Notes: generated by a model not told the origin, from the letters alone. A stretch of DNA of 35,414 nucleotides from Anaerolineae bacterium (GCA_003130835.1 QEXX01000010.1:1-35414); one strand, 5' to 3'. Counted from the stretch's first letter, positions 16,054-25,317 are shown. A program made the numbers and translations.

Positions 16054-17025
16054 ATGGCACGGATAACCTATCGAGAAGCGATCTCCAAAGCCTTATGGGA
16101 AGAGATGGAACGCGATCCTTCCGTTTTTATCTTAGGGGAAGAAGTCGGCGTGTGGGGGGGAACCTATGCAGTGACCAAAGGGTTTTACGACCATTTTGGG
16201 CCTAAACGGGTCATGGATACCCCCATCGCAGAAGCAACCATTGTCGGTGCCGCTATCGGGGCAGCCCTCACTGGTTTACGCCCGGTGGCAGAGTTGATGA
16301 CCATCAACTTCGCTTTTGCAGCCATGGATCACATCGTCAACCAGGCTGCCAAACTGCGCTATATGTTCGGAGGGCAATTCACCCTGCCCTTAGTCATTCG
16401 GACGGTTAGCGGTGGCGGCCGTCAATTAGGCGCCACTCACTCTCAAACCCCGGATGCCATTTTCGCTCATTTTCCAGGCTTAAAAGTGGTGGCGCCGGGC
16501 ACACCACGCGATGCCAAAGGGTTACTTAAAGCCGCTATTCGCTCTAACGATCCCATTTTATTCATCGAACATGCCACACTCTACCAAATGCGCGGCGAAG
16601 TCCCCGATGAAGACTATACCATTCCCATCGGAAAGTCCACCATTCAACGCCCAGGTCGGGATGTCACCCTGGTGACCTACAGCAAAATGCTCGAAATTTC
16701 TATGAAAGCTGCTGAGCAACTCTCTAAAGAAGGGATCGAGGTGGAAATTGTTGATTTGCGCTGCTTACGTCCCTTAGACATGGAGCCAGTCCTACAATCG
16801 TTCAAAAAGACCAACCGAGCGGTTATTGTTGAAGAAGGCTGGCGATCGTATGGAGTCGGTTCCGAAGTGGCAGCTCGAATCTATGAGGAAGCCTTTGATT
16901 ACGTTGATGCACCAATTCAGCGCATTGCTCAAAAAGAAACGCCTTTGCCGTATAATCGTACTTTGGAGCAATTGGCGCTTCCGCAAGTCGAAGACGTTGT
17001 GCGCGCAGTTAAGGAGGTATTGTAA
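16054..17025 (+). CDS. pdhB: 2-oxoacid dehydrogenase E1 beta subunit
   Basis: This 323-residue partner of E1 alpha completes the thiamine diphosphate site. It shows ITYREAISKALWEEM, ILGEEVGVWGGTYAVTKG (26-43), the conserved Glu59 in DTPIAEATIVG, TGLRPVAELM, SGGGRQLGATHSQ and the C-terminal transketolase-like VEIVDLRCLRPLD. Its length is normal. It follows E1 alpha after 7 bases with a GAGG site. Its TAA overlaps the E2 ATG (TAATG at 17023-17027), giving tight coupling and probably equal expression. As with E1 alpha, acetoin dehydrogenase (AcoB) is the alternative. Confidence 0.94.
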   Translation: MARITYREAISKALWEEMERDPSVFILGEEVGVWGGTYAVTKGFYDHFGPKRVMDTPIAEATIVGAAIGAALTGLRPVAELMTINFAFAAMDHIVNQAAKLRYMFGGQFTLPLVIRTVSGGGRQLGATHSQTPDAIFAHFPGLKVVAPGTPRDAKGLLKAAIRSNDPILFIEHATLYQMRGEVPDEDYTIPIGKSTIQRPGRDVTLVTYSKMLEISMKAAEQLSKEGIEVEIVDLRCLRPLDMEPVLQSFKKTNRAVIVEEGWRSYGVGSEVAARIYEEAFDYVDAPIQRIAQKETPLPYNRTLEQLALPQVEDVVRAVKEVL

Positions 17026-18302
17026 TGGCAGAAATCGTTACTATGCCCAAACTGGGCTTTGACATGGCAGAAGGCACCCTGGTGCGTTGGGTCATCGCCG
17101 AGGGGGAGGAGGTCAAAAAAGGAGCTGTGCTAGCAGAAATCGAGACAGACAAAGCCACCGTCGAAGTCGAGGCAAATGCCAGCGGCACCCTGTTACGACA
17201 TTTGGTCGAACAGGGGAGCATCGTACCGGTCAACACGCCCATTGCCATCATTGGTCAACCAGGCGAAGAACTCCCCCTATTGGGCGAATCAAAGCAACCA
17301 GCCCAAGCCGAAAGCAGGGCGGAGCTTGAAAAAGAGCCCTCTGCGGCCGTTAAGGCGGCGCAATCCGTGACCGAAGGCGAGGATGGGAATTTACCGGCCG
17401 GGGTGCGCGCCACGCCGCTTGCCCGCCGTTTGGCGCTGGAAAGCGGTATCGACATCCGCAACGTGCGCGGTTCGGGACCCCTCGGACGCATCCGCAAAGA
17501 AGACGTTGAAGCCTATTTAGAACAACAAGCCCAGAAGCCGGCCGAAACACTCACAACGCCGACACCAGCGATCACACCGCAGGTATTACCCTTGCCTACC
17601 TTCCCGCCAGCAGAAGAAAAGCGCATCCCTCTCACCAAACTGCGCGCCATCATCGGCAAACGCATGGTGCAATCAACCCAATCAGCACCGCATTTCTTTG
17701 TCACCCATGAAGTGGATGTTGAAGCATTACTCAATTTGCGCCAAGCGGTTAACCAGCTCCTTCCGGATGGCGACAAAATTTCGGTGAATGACTTTGTTAT
17801 CCGAGCTACAGCTTTAGCCTTACGCGCCTATCCGAACTTAAATGCTTCCATCGATGAAGAAAAAGGAGAAATCATTCAACATGCAGCCATCAACATTGGC
17901 GTCGCAGTCGCCTTGGAAAGTGGCTTGATCACCGTGGTGTGTAAAAACGCCGATCAAAAAAGCGTGCGCATGATTTCACAGGAAGTGCGCGCCTTAGTTG
18001 CTCGTGCCCGAGAGGGCAAAGTGCGCACTGAAGACATCGAGGGGTCTACCTTTTCTATTAGCAATCTCGGCATGTTCGATGTCGCTCAATTTAGCGCCAT
18101 CATCAATCCACCAGAGGCAGCCATCCTAGCCGTCGGCTCAGCAAGACAATTGCCGGTGGTTAAGGAGAATAGTTTGCAAATCGGCTGGCGGATGAATCTC
18201 ACCATCTCGGTCGATCACCGTATCTCGGATGGTGCAGAAGCTGCCCAATTTTTGCAACACCTAGCCCGCTATCTAGAAAATCCGTTGCACCTATTGATTT
18301 AA
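17025..18302 (+). CDS. pdhC: Dihydrolipoamide acyltransferase E2
   Basis: This 425-residue core subunit transfers the acyl group to CoA. Domains: a single lipoyl domain (1-80) with lipoyl-lysine Lys43 in ETDKATVEVE; an acidic/Ala linker; a peripheral-subunit-binding domain (about 127-167: ATPLARRLALESGIDIRNV, GSGPLGRIRKEDVEAYL); a Pro/Thr linker; and the catalytic domain with DHRISDG (397-403; His398, Asp402). Lys43 needs lipoylation, which LipM at 1729 may provide. The start overlaps the E1 beta stop. No E3 dihydrolipoamide dehydrogenase follows, so a shared E3 encoded elsewhere is implied. The 2-oxoacid specificity is not determined. Confidence 0.94.
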   Translation: MAEIVTMPKLGFDMAEGTLVRWVIAEGEEVKKGAVLAEIETDKATVEVEANASGTLLRHLVEQGSIVPVNTPIAIIGQPGEELPLLGESKQPAQAESRAELEKEPSAAVKAAQSVTEGEDGNLPAGVRATPLARRLALESGIDIRNVRGSGPLGRIRKEDVEAYLEQQAQKPAETLTTPTPAITPQVLPLPTFPPAEEKRIPLTKLRAIIGKRMVQSTQSAPHFFVTHEVDVEALLNLRQAVNQLLPDGDKISVNDFVIRATALALRAYPNLNASIDEEKGEIIQHAAINIGVAVALESGLITVVCKNADQKSVRMISQEVRALVARAREGKVRTEDIEGSTFSISNLGMFDVAQFSAIINPPEAAILAVGSARQLPVVKENSLQIGWRMNLTISVDHRISDGAEAAQFLQHLARYLENPLHLLI

Positions 18303-18356
18303 CCAACAGTCAATGGTATCTTACAATCGATGGTCGATTTTAACTATGAGATACGC

Positions 18357-18362
18357 TATATT
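18357..18362 (+). promoter_or_regulatory. -10-like TATATT, leaderless geometry
   Basis: TATATT ends 6 bases before the ATG at 18369 and no ribosome-binding site is present. The spacing repeats that of the DUF4230, acyltransferase and CDF genes. Confidence 0.35.
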
Positions 18363-18368
18363 GCAGCC

Positions 18369-18893
18369 ATGCTCCCTGAGCTGGAGAGCTATCTCCGCTC
18401 GCGGGAGTTGTATCGGATGGTCTTCCTCCCGCGTGAAGGAGATAACCCACCTTATCCGACTCTCACGTTGGGCACCTACCTACTCGCCCTAAAACGAGCT
18501 GAGGGCTTTGCAAAGACAGCCGCCCAACGGTCTCAATGGCAAAAACTTGCTCGAGAAACCGATCACCTGCGCACCAAATGGAGACAAGCTTGGCTCGAGA
18601 AAGCCAAGCTTGATTCTTCTTCTCGCCTAAAACGCTGGGGGGATTTTCTCCGCGAATATTTACAAAAACCGGCCGATCAAATTGATCGCTACCGCTATGA
18701 AGTGCGCAACCGCGTGATTCTGGAACTGCTCAAAGAAGAAAATCCTGAGCTTTCTGACACTTGGAACACGCTCGAGCAACTCGATCAACAGTTACGAGAT
18801 CGCTGGCTCACAGGCGATTTTATTTGGGAAAGCGAGCTACGAGCGCATTTTCCATCTGACACCTATTGGTTTTTGTGGGGACAACCTTGCTAG
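18369..18893 (+). CDS. Hypothetical protein, possibly Chloroflexota-specific
   Basis: This is a 174-residue soluble, helical, charged protein with a start like MLPELESYLRSRELYRMVFLP, a TLTLGTYLLALKRAEGFAK segment, a long basic helix (about 50-110) and an acidic C-terminus. I recognise no functional domain; the N-terminal pattern reminds me of an uncharacterised Chloroflexota family. The ATG at 18369 is preferred because it matches that N-terminus and has TATATT 6 bases upstream; an upstream ATG at 18330 (187 residues) is the alternative. The downstream MFS gene starts at its stop (TTGCTAG), so the two are coupled and may act together. Confidence 0.7.
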   Translation: MLPELESYLRSRELYRMVFLPREGDNPPYPTLTLGTYLLALKRAEGFAKTAAQRSQWQKLARETDHLRTKWRQAWLEKAKLDSSSRLKRWGDFLREYLQKPADQIDRYRYEVRNRVILELLKEENPELSDTWNTLEQLDQQLRDRWLTGDFIWESELRAHFPSDTYWFLWGQPC

Positions 18894-20137
18894 CGGCTCT
18901 TCGGGGAATTGCAGCTCCGCCTGATTTACCCTTGATTCAGCGGCGGAATTTTCTCCGCGTGCAAATTGATGCCATTGGCGTTGGCTTAGCTAGCGCTGCT
19001 GCTCCTTTCTTGCCCATATTCCTCACCCGTCTAGGCGCAACTTCCCAAGAAGTAAGCTATCTAACCAGTATGCCTGCGTTGACAGGGCTACTTTTAGGCA
19101 TTGCGATCGGGCAACTGCTACAGAAACAACGGAATATCGTGCGCTGGTTCAGCGCAGCTAGATTTCTGGTCTTGCTCGCCTATGCTGTGACCGCTCTCCT
19201 CATCGAAGTCGTGCCATCTGCATGGTTAATCCGAGCGATTTTATTGCTCTGGGCATTGGTCACCTTACCCCAAACCGTTGTGGCTGTTTCCTTCAATGTA
19301 GTCATGAACGGCGTCGCTGGGCCACAACATCGTTACGACTTAATGAGTCGCCGCTGGTCAATCCTTGGGATTACGATGGCGATCACCACAGCGGTTGCTG
19401 GTCAACTTTTGGAACATCTTCCTTTTCCTCTCAATTATCAGATCGTTTTTTCTTTGCTTTCTTTAGGCAGTCTGATTAGTTTTGCTTTTTCCTCGAAAAT
19501 AGAATTGCCACCCCAGCCGATCTCAAATGCGTCACGAACAAACTCTGTTTTTACCCGTCTCTCACACCTGCTTGGACAGATTTGGAGAGAAAAACCTTTT
19601 GTCCGTTTTGTCTCGATTCGTTTCATTTTCTTGATCGGGACGACTCTAGCTGCCCCACTTTTTCCGCTCTACTATGTGCGCGAAGTAAAAGCCAGCGACG
19701 CATGGATTGGCATTTTCAACACTGCCCAAACCGCAGTTCTCTTGGTGGGATATTTTGCCTGGACGATGATCTCGCGCGCTAGAGGATCACGCTTCACCTT
19801 ATTAGTGACCACCTTTGGGGTTTCCCTGTATCCGATTCTCGTCGCTCATACTCATCAGGTTCAGGTTATTGCACTCATCGCTGGTGTGGCTGGTTTCTTT
19901 CAGGCCGGGATCGATTTGGTGTTTTTTGATGAGTTAATGAAGACGATTCCAGATGGCCAAAGCGCGATATTTGTAGCGGTTGCTCAAACCCTCACCCATC
20001 TCTCCTCCTTCATTGCCCCAATTGCCAGTGCCTGGTTGAGTGACCTCTATAGCCTTCCCATTGCACTCACCCTCAGTGGCATCATCCGATTCTTAGGCTT
20101 CGGACTATTCTTAACCTTAGGCAGAAAGGATTCTTGA
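18887..20137 (+). CDS. MFS transporter
   Basis: This 416-residue integral membrane protein has about 12 hydrophobic segments and major-facilitator features: AAPFLPIFLTRLGATSQEVS at the first loop, then TGLLLGIAIGQ, and a central cytoplasmic loop near 200-225. The substrate is unknown. The start is uncertain because no ATG is available. TTG 18887 was chosen because it overlaps the upstream stop and GGGGA precedes it; TTG 18866 and GTG 18875 are alternatives. The HAD phosphatase gene starts 7 bases after its stop, suggesting an operon with the hypothetical protein. Confidence 0.82.
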   Translation: MLAALRGIAAPPDLPLIQRRNFLRVQIDAIGVGLASAAAPFLPIFLTRLGATSQEVSYLTSMPALTGLLLGIAIGQLLQKQRNIVRWFSAARFLVLLAYAVTALLIEVVPSAWLIRAILLLWALVTLPQTVVAVSFNVVMNGVAGPQHRYDLMSRRWSILGITMAITTAVAGQLLEHLPFPLNYQIVFSLLSLGSLISFAFSSKIELPPQPISNASRTNSVFTRLSHLLGQIWREKPFVRFVSIRFIFLIGTTLAAPLFPLYYVREVKASDAWIGIFNTAQTAVLLVGYFAWTMISRARGSRFTLLVTTFGVSLYPILVAHTHQVQVIALIAGVAGFFQAGIDLVFFDELMKTIPDGQSAIFVAVAQTLTHLSSFIAPIASAWLSDLYSLPIALTLSGIIRFLGFGLFLTLGRKDS

Positions 20138-20144
20138 TCACCGC

Positions 20145-20819
20145 ATGTCTCAACCTGACCGATTCTTCCGGAAAGAACAGATCGTAATTTTCGACTTTGA
20201 TGGTGTCCTCACCGATACGATGGCAGAAATGTTGCGTTTTTCCGATCAAGTGTGCGCCGAGTTAGGTCACCCGCGTCGTACAACCCCTCAGGATATCTAC
20301 GGATTACCCCGCATGGGCTTCGATCAGCTAGCTCGCCAGTTGAGGATCCCCGAATCGCTGATCCCCCAATATGTCCAGAAGGTGCTTCAATGCTTTGATG
20401 ACCAACCCATCACCTATTCGCTCTACAAGGGGATGAGAGAGGTTATCCTTGAATTGGCAAAGGATTCGGTGCTTGCTGTTGTCAGCGGCAACCTTCAACG
20501 CGTGATTCGCCGATTTTTAGAGAAGCATCAGCTTGCTGAATGTTTTTGGCGCATTGAGGGCATCGATCAGCCGGGCAATAAACGAGAAAAGATTCAAGCG
20601 ATTCGGCAAGCGATTTCTCTCGCTCATCCAGCCTATATGATTGGGGACGCGGTTAGCGATATTTTGGCGGCCAGAGAGGCAGGTGCCCACAGCATTGCTG
20701 TAACTTGGGGACATCAAGACCGTCAAAAGTTGCTGGAAGCCCAGCCCGATTTTATCGCCGATCGGCCTCAGGAGCTATTGAAGATCATCCGAGGGGATTC
20801 ATCTTTTCGTTCTTCGTGA
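20145..20819 (+). CDS. HAD-superfamily phosphatase (phosphoglycolate phosphatase-like)
   Basis: This 224-residue cytosolic phosphatase shows HAD motif I FDFDGVLTDT (16-25; nucleophile Asp17, Asp19), motif II VVSGN near 112-116, a conserved Lys in GNKREKIQAI, and motif IV GDAVSDILAAREAG near 174-187. The helical cap at about 25-90 is of the Gph type. The substrate is a small phosphomonoester that the sequence does not define. No ribosome-binding site is visible, and the gene follows the MFS gene by 7 bases, so expression probably depends on coupling. The CDF gene follows after 20 bases but has its own promoter. Confidence 0.87.
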   Translation: MSQPDRFFRKEQIVIFDFDGVLTDTMAEMLRFSDQVCAELGHPRRTTPQDIYGLPRMGFDQLARQLRIPESLIPQYVQKVLQCFDDQPITYSLYKGMREVILELAKDSVLAVVSGNLQRVIRRFLEKHQLAECFWRIEGIDQPGNKREKIQAIRQAISLAHPAYMIGDAVSDILAAREAGAHSIAVTWGHQDRQKLLEAQPDFIADRPQELLKIIRGDSSFRSS

Positions 20820-20824
20820 CCTCG

Positions 20825-20833
20825 TGATACAAT
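20825..20833 (+). promoter_or_regulatory. Extended -10 of CDF gene, leaderless geometry
   Basis: TGATACAAT is an extended -10 (TGnTAnAAT), ending 6 bases before the ATG at 20840. Transcription should therefore start at or near the start codon. Confidence 0.5.
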
Positions 20834-20839
20834 CCCGCC

Positions 20840-21778
20840 ATGATGAGCAACCAGAACTCCTCCACCGTTTCCGAAGTGCATGTCCAGCGATCAAACCGCT
20901 TAGCCCTCTCTTTGTGGATCACGCTGGCATTTGTGATCTTTGAGGTCATCAGCGGTACCTTAGCCAATAGCCTTGCCCTTCTGACCGATGCTGCCCATAA
21001 CCTCACTGACGTGCTCACCTTGGCGCTCAGTTGGGTGGCAATCCGTTTGGCATTAAGACCGGCGAATTCCAGCCACACTTACGGTCTTCATCGCGCCGGA
21101 ATTCTCATTGCTCTCGTCAATGCTAGCAGCCTGCTGTTGGTCTCTGGGTTTGTCGGCTTAGAAGCTTACCGCCGCTTTCGCGAACCTTTAGAAGTGCAAT
21201 CAACGCTTATGAGCATCACCAGTGGCATCGCCTTTGTGGTTAACCTTGTCACTGCTCTGCTCATCCGCCGTGGTAGCCACGCCGATCTCAACCTGCGCAG
21301 TGCATACCTGCATCTGATGGGTGATGTGTTTTCCACCTTAGGCGCTTTCATTGCCGCCATCGCCATCGCCTTCACCGGCTTCTTTTGGCTAGACCCCCTG
21401 GTCAGCCTTTTGATCGTCAGCTTGATTCTTTGGAATGCCCTAAAAATCATCTGGGAGACGATTCAAATTCTCCTCGAAAGCGCGCCACAGGATGTCGATG
21501 TCGATCAACTTGCGGAAGACTTACGCCAAGTGCCTGGGGTGATCGACGTGCACGACTTGCATGTGTGGAGTATTACTCGAGAAATGCGCTCCCTTTCTGC
21601 TCATATTGTCACCGACGATATTTGCCTTAGCGAGGGCACGCTGATTCAAGAGCAAATTAGTCAACTCTTACGCCAACGATATGCGATTACTCATACAACC
21701 TTGCAATTGGAATGCAAAGAATGCCAACCCGCTCTGTTATACTGCGATCTCAACCTTGCCAATTCTCATAAACACTAG
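20840..21778 (+). CDS. Cation diffusion facilitator metal exporter
   Basis: This 312-residue inner-membrane metal/proton antiporter has six predicted helices and a cytoplasmic C-terminal domain (about 210-312). The metal site pairs are His53/Asp57 in TDAAHNLTD and His158/Asp162 in LHLMGDVFSTLG. The HxxxD pairs in both helices favour Zn2+ over Mn2+ or Fe2+ (family knowledge). HTYGLHRAGI is the usual histidine-containing motif after helix 2. The C-terminus has VPGVIDVHDLHVWSIT and ends with cysteines (ECKEC) and a His, possibly for metal sensing. It probably exports zinc or cadmium. A promoter (20825-20833) directly precedes it. Confidence 0.93.
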   Translation: MMSNQNSSTVSEVHVQRSNRLALSLWITLAFVIFEVISGTLANSLALLTDAAHNLTDVLTLALSWVAIRLALRPANSSHTYGLHRAGILIALVNASSLLLVSGFVGLEAYRRFREPLEVQSTLMSITSGIAFVVNLVTALLIRRGSHADLNLRSAYLHLMGDVFSTLGAFIAAIAIAFTGFFWLDPLVSLLIVSLILWNALKIIWETIQILLESAPQDVDVDQLAEDLRQVPGVIDVHDLHVWSITREMRSLSAHIVTDDICLSEGTLIQEQISQLLRQRYAITHTTLQLECKECQPALLYCDLNLANSHKH

Positions 21779-21785
21779 GTGAAAG

Positions 21786-24700
21786 ATGGAATTTCACGTT
21801 TCCCGACGCGCTCGGCAAAAATACAATTTCGATCAGCGTCTGTTTGCCACCAATGGCAATGTGATTTTGGGCAATTTCCGCGCCGCCCGAGAATTTGCGC
21901 AAAAGATCAACGCCAAACGCGATCTTGCGCAATTTCCCCAACAAGCCATTCGAGCAGGACAACTCAACGCCATGGGGTTAATCGACGAAATCCTGCATTT
22001 GGTGGTCGAGAAATACCGCCAGCAGCGCCGTCCCAATGTCATGGAACAAGCTTTAGTGCATTTAGAGGAAGCCCTGGGCAAAGATGCCCTCGAAGCCACT
22101 TTATCCCAATTTGTCGCCGAGTTCCCTCCCAGTTCGGTGTATCGTCAACATCTATCGATAGAAGAATATCTTTCGGGTAGTACAACCTATCCAAGCGGAA
22201 CTTGGAGCAACAAAGCTGTCACACTTGAAGAATTGCTTCTTTTATGGCTGGCTAACGTCAATCCTGCCTTTGAACCCTTCCAAGAACTGTTCGATGACCG
22301 AAATTTAAGCCAAAACACGGTTTACCCGCAAATGATTCATGAGCTGAGCGCCTTTTTTGACCGACAACCTACCTTTGGGCCTCAGAATCAAAATTTAGTC
22401 GCCATGTTACGCAGCCCAGCCATTGCAGTTCCCCATTCTCTGTCAGGGCAATTAGAATACATCCGCTCGCATTGGGGATACCTTCTCGGCGACCTCCTCA
22501 AGCGTTTGCTGACCAGCCTAGACTTTGTCAAAGAAGAACAGAAAGCCGTTTTTCCCGGCAGCGGCATTGCCCCAGTTTTGAGCTTTGATAATCTTGAACT
22601 GGAGCTAGAACGCTTCAGCCCAGATCGAGATTGGATGCCCCGCGTGGTCATGATGGCAAAAAATACGTATGTTTGGCTGGATCAGCTCTCCAAGAAGTAT
22701 CAGCGCCCAATTACCCGCCTTGATCAAATTCCGGATGAAGAACTAGACCAGCTTGCGCGTTGGGGGTTCACTGCCCTCTGGCTGATCGGTTTATGGGAAC
22801 GCAGTCCTGCTTCGCAGCGCATTAAACAACTGCGTGGCAATCCAGATGCGGTTGCTTCGGCATATTCTTTGTTCGACTATACCATCGCTGCTGACCTCGG
22901 CGGTGAAGAAGCCTTTTACAACTTACGCCACCGTGCTTGGCAGCGGGGCATTCGCTTGGCATCAGATATGGTGCCCAATCACATGGGCATCGACTCACCT
23001 TGGGTCATTAACCATCCGGAATGGTTTATCTCCCTGGATTACAGTCCCTTTCCTTCCTACACGTTCAACGGTCCCAACCTCTCTTGGGACCAAAGGGTCG
23101 GAATTTTTTTGGAAGATCACTACTACAATAACACCGACGCGGCGGTGGTCTTTAAGCGGGTCGACTTTTGGACGGGCAAAGAACTGTATATCTATCACGG
23201 CAACGATGGGACTTCAATGCCGTGGAACGACACAGCCCAACTGAATTACCTCCTCCCTGAAGTTCGCGAAAAGGTCATTCAAACGGTTCTTCATGTGGCG
23301 CGTCTCTTTCCCATCATCCGCTTCGACGCCGCCATGACTCTCGCCAAACGGCACTACCAACGCTTGTGGTTCCCAGAACCCGGTCACGGGGGAGATATTC
23401 CTTCGCGCGCAGAACACGCCATGACGAAAGAGCAATTCAATGCCGCCTTCCCCAATGAATTCTGGCGGGAAGTGGTTGACCGGGTGGCGGCCGAAATTCC
23501 CGATACCCTCTTGCTCGCCGAAGCCTTCTGGCTGATGGAAGGGTACTTTGTGCGCACGCTGGGCATGCATCGGGTTTATAACAGCGCCTTCATGAACATG
23601 CTGCGCGATGAAAAAAACCAAGAGTATCGCCTAGTGATCAAAAACACCTTAGAATTCGACCCTCAAATCCTTAAGCGCTACGTCAATTTCATGAACAATC
23701 CCGACGAGCGCACTGCGGTTGACCAATTTGGCAAAGGCGATAAGTATTTTGGCATTTGTGTGTTGTTGGCCACCTTGCCGGGTTTACCTATGTTTGGACA
23801 TGGACAGATCGAGGGTTTCACTGAGAAGTACGGCATGGAATATCGGCGCGCCTATTGGGACGAACAACCCGATCGAGACCTCATTGCCCGCCATGAGCAG
23901 GTGATCTTTCCTTTATTGCGCAAACGCTATCTCTTCGCCGAAGCCGATGCCTTTTTCCTTTATGATTTTGAGACCCCTCAGGGCTTCGTCAACGAAGATG
24001 TATTCGCCTATTCCAACCGCGCCGGGGCAGAAAAGGCGGTGGTGGTGTATCATAATCGCTACGCTGAAACAGAAGGATATATCAAGACCTCTTGCGCCAC
24101 CCTTCAAAAAGATGCTCAAGGCGAAAAAAAGCTCATCCGTAGCTCGCTAGCCGATCAACTTGAAATCCTTGACGATGAAGAAAGTTACACAATTTTGCGA
24201 GATGCTATCAGCGGTCTGGAATTTCTCTGTAACAACCATGAGCTGCATCAGCACGGTCTTTACCTTCGGTTAAGAGCTTATGAATTTCATGTCTTCCTCG
24301 AGTTTCAAACCGTCAGGGATGCACCCGATGGGCTTTACCGCCAACTGCATGCTGAATTGAAAGGTAAAGGGATTGCAAGTATCCAGCAGGCTCTTATGGA
24401 AAAAAGGCTTCAACCGCTCTATCACTCCCTGCGCGAGTTGATCAACCCAGGTCAGTGGAATTGGCTCATCCAACATCGCCAATGCGCCGAAAGTGAGCGC
24501 TCGCCGCAAAGCCTAACCATAGTCATCCCAGAACTTCAACACAAAGCTGCCGCGCTTTCTCGAAATGTAGAAAGTTATCTCGCCAAACCCCTTGCCACCG
24601 ACCGTCTGCAATCCGACCTGGCTTTTCTCTGCCAAACGCTCTTAACCCCTGCGCAACTTCCTATGAACAACCCCACGGTTGATAAACTCTGTCAAGGGGA

Positions 24701-25226
24701 TAGTTATGCTTGGTCAACGGTGCTCGCCTGGATGTTCCTTGCCCCGCTCGGCCGCCTGCAAGAGAGCGAACTGCCCAAAGCACTTCAACTGAGTTGGAAA
24801 TGGTTCAGGGAGTGGAAGCTAGAAAGCCTGTTAGAAGAAGCCCTACGCGGCATGATGCTGACTGAAGCCGAGATTCAACGCGCCTTGCTTGCCGTTCAAT
24901 TGCTGCTGAAATACCCTCTCACTTTGCAGAAGGGGAGCCCTTTCTCCGCCGAAAACGACCCAGCCCTTTGGCTTAGCGATGGCTCTTTCCGCCAGTTTAT
25001 CGGCGTCAACCATTACCAAGGCACCGATTGGTTCGTCAAAGAAGCCTTCGAGGAATGGCTTGACTGGCTAAAGATTACTGCATGGATAACCTGGCAATGG
25101 CTTCAAGCGGAAGATAGCCGCCAAAGGTTAGCCTCTCTTGAGTCCTTCCTCAGCGAGCTAAACCAAAAAGCCCAGCTTAGCCGGTATCAATTGCGAGAAT
25201 TCATGCAGTTGGTCACCCAACCCTAA
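21786..25226 (+). CDS. GH13 alpha-amylase-family protein, 1146 residues
   Basis: This large alpha-glucan-active protein contains a TIM-barrel GH13 domain at about 295-720: DMVPNHMG (Asp394, Asn398, His399), nucleophile Asp514 in IIRFDAAMT, acid/base Glu579 in LLAEAFW, and a third Asp640 in FMNNPDE. The last motif is usually NHD, so here His is displaced. Residues 1-290 are mostly helical with no domain I recognise, and 720-1146 is long and mostly helical, again unassigned. No signal peptide is seen, so it is probably cytosolic. GGTGA lies just before the ATG. It precedes the glycogen genes and so may trim, debranch or transfer stored glucan. The exact specificity is unknown. Confidence 0.85.
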   Translation: MEFHVSRRARQKYNFDQRLFATNGNVILGNFRAAREFAQKINAKRDLAQFPQQAIRAGQLNAMGLIDEILHLVVEKYRQQRRPNVMEQALVHLEEALGKDALEATLSQFVAEFPPSSVYRQHLSIEEYLSGSTTYPSGTWSNKAVTLEELLLLWLANVNPAFEPFQELFDDRNLSQNTVYPQMIHELSAFFDRQPTFGPQNQNLVAMLRSPAIAVPHSLSGQLEYIRSHWGYLLGDLLKRLLTSLDFVKEEQKAVFPGSGIAPVLSFDNLELELERFSPDRDWMPRVVMMAKNTYVWLDQLSKKYQRPITRLDQIPDEELDQLARWGFTALWLIGLWERSPASQRIKQLRGNPDAVASAYSLFDYTIAADLGGEEAFYNLRHRAWQRGIRLASDMVPNHMGIDSPWVINHPEWFISLDYSPFPSYTFNGPNLSWDQRVGIFLEDHYYNNTDAAVVFKRVDFWTGKELYIYHGNDGTSMPWNDTAQLNYLLPEVREKVIQTVLHVARLFPIIRFDAAMTLAKRHYQRLWFPEPGHGGDIPSRAEHAMTKEQFNAAFPNEFWREVVDRVAAEIPDTLLLAEAFWLMEGYFVRTLGMHRVYNSAFMNMLRDEKNQEYRLVIKNTLEFDPQILKRYVNFMNNPDERTAVDQFGKGDKYFGICVLLATLPGLPMFGHGQIEGFTEKYGMEYRRAYWDEQPDRDLIARHEQVIFPLLRKRYLFAEADAFFLYDFETPQGFVNEDVFAYSNRAGAEKAVVVYHNRYAETEGYIKTSCATLQKDAQGEKKLIRSSLADQLEILDDEESYTILRDAISGLEFLCNNHELHQHGLYLRLRAYEFHVFLEFQTVRDAPDGLYRQLHAELKGKGIASIQQALMEKRLQPLYHSLRELINPGQWNWLIQHRQCAESERSPQSLTIVIPELQHKAAALSRNVESYLAKPLATDRLQSDLAFLCQTLLTPAQLPMNNPTVDKLCQGDSYAWSTVLAWMFLAPLGRLQESELPKALQLSWKWFREWKLESLLEEALRGMMLTEAEIQRALLAVQLLLKYPLTLQKGSPFSAENDPALWLSDGSFRQFIGVNHYQGTDWFVKEAFEEWLDWLKITAWITWQWLQAEDSRQRLASLESFLSELNQKAQLSRYQLREFMQLVTQP

Positions 25227-25317
25227 ACTTTACAATTCGCCAAGATAAGCATCATCTAAGAAAACCGCTGGCAGTGGGGAGCTCTCTTTAACCAACCCTA
25301 ATGCACAGTAGATTGGT
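25227..25317. other. Convergent intergenic region, no terminator recognised
   Basis: These 91 bases separate the converging 3' ends of the GH13 and GH57 genes. I see no stem-loop followed by a T-run and no gene. Confidence 0.5.

Noticed and set aside
22388-23621. Long open frames antisense to the GH13 gene
   Set aside because: They shadow a gene with intact GH13 catalytic motifs and have no domains or ribosome-binding sites.
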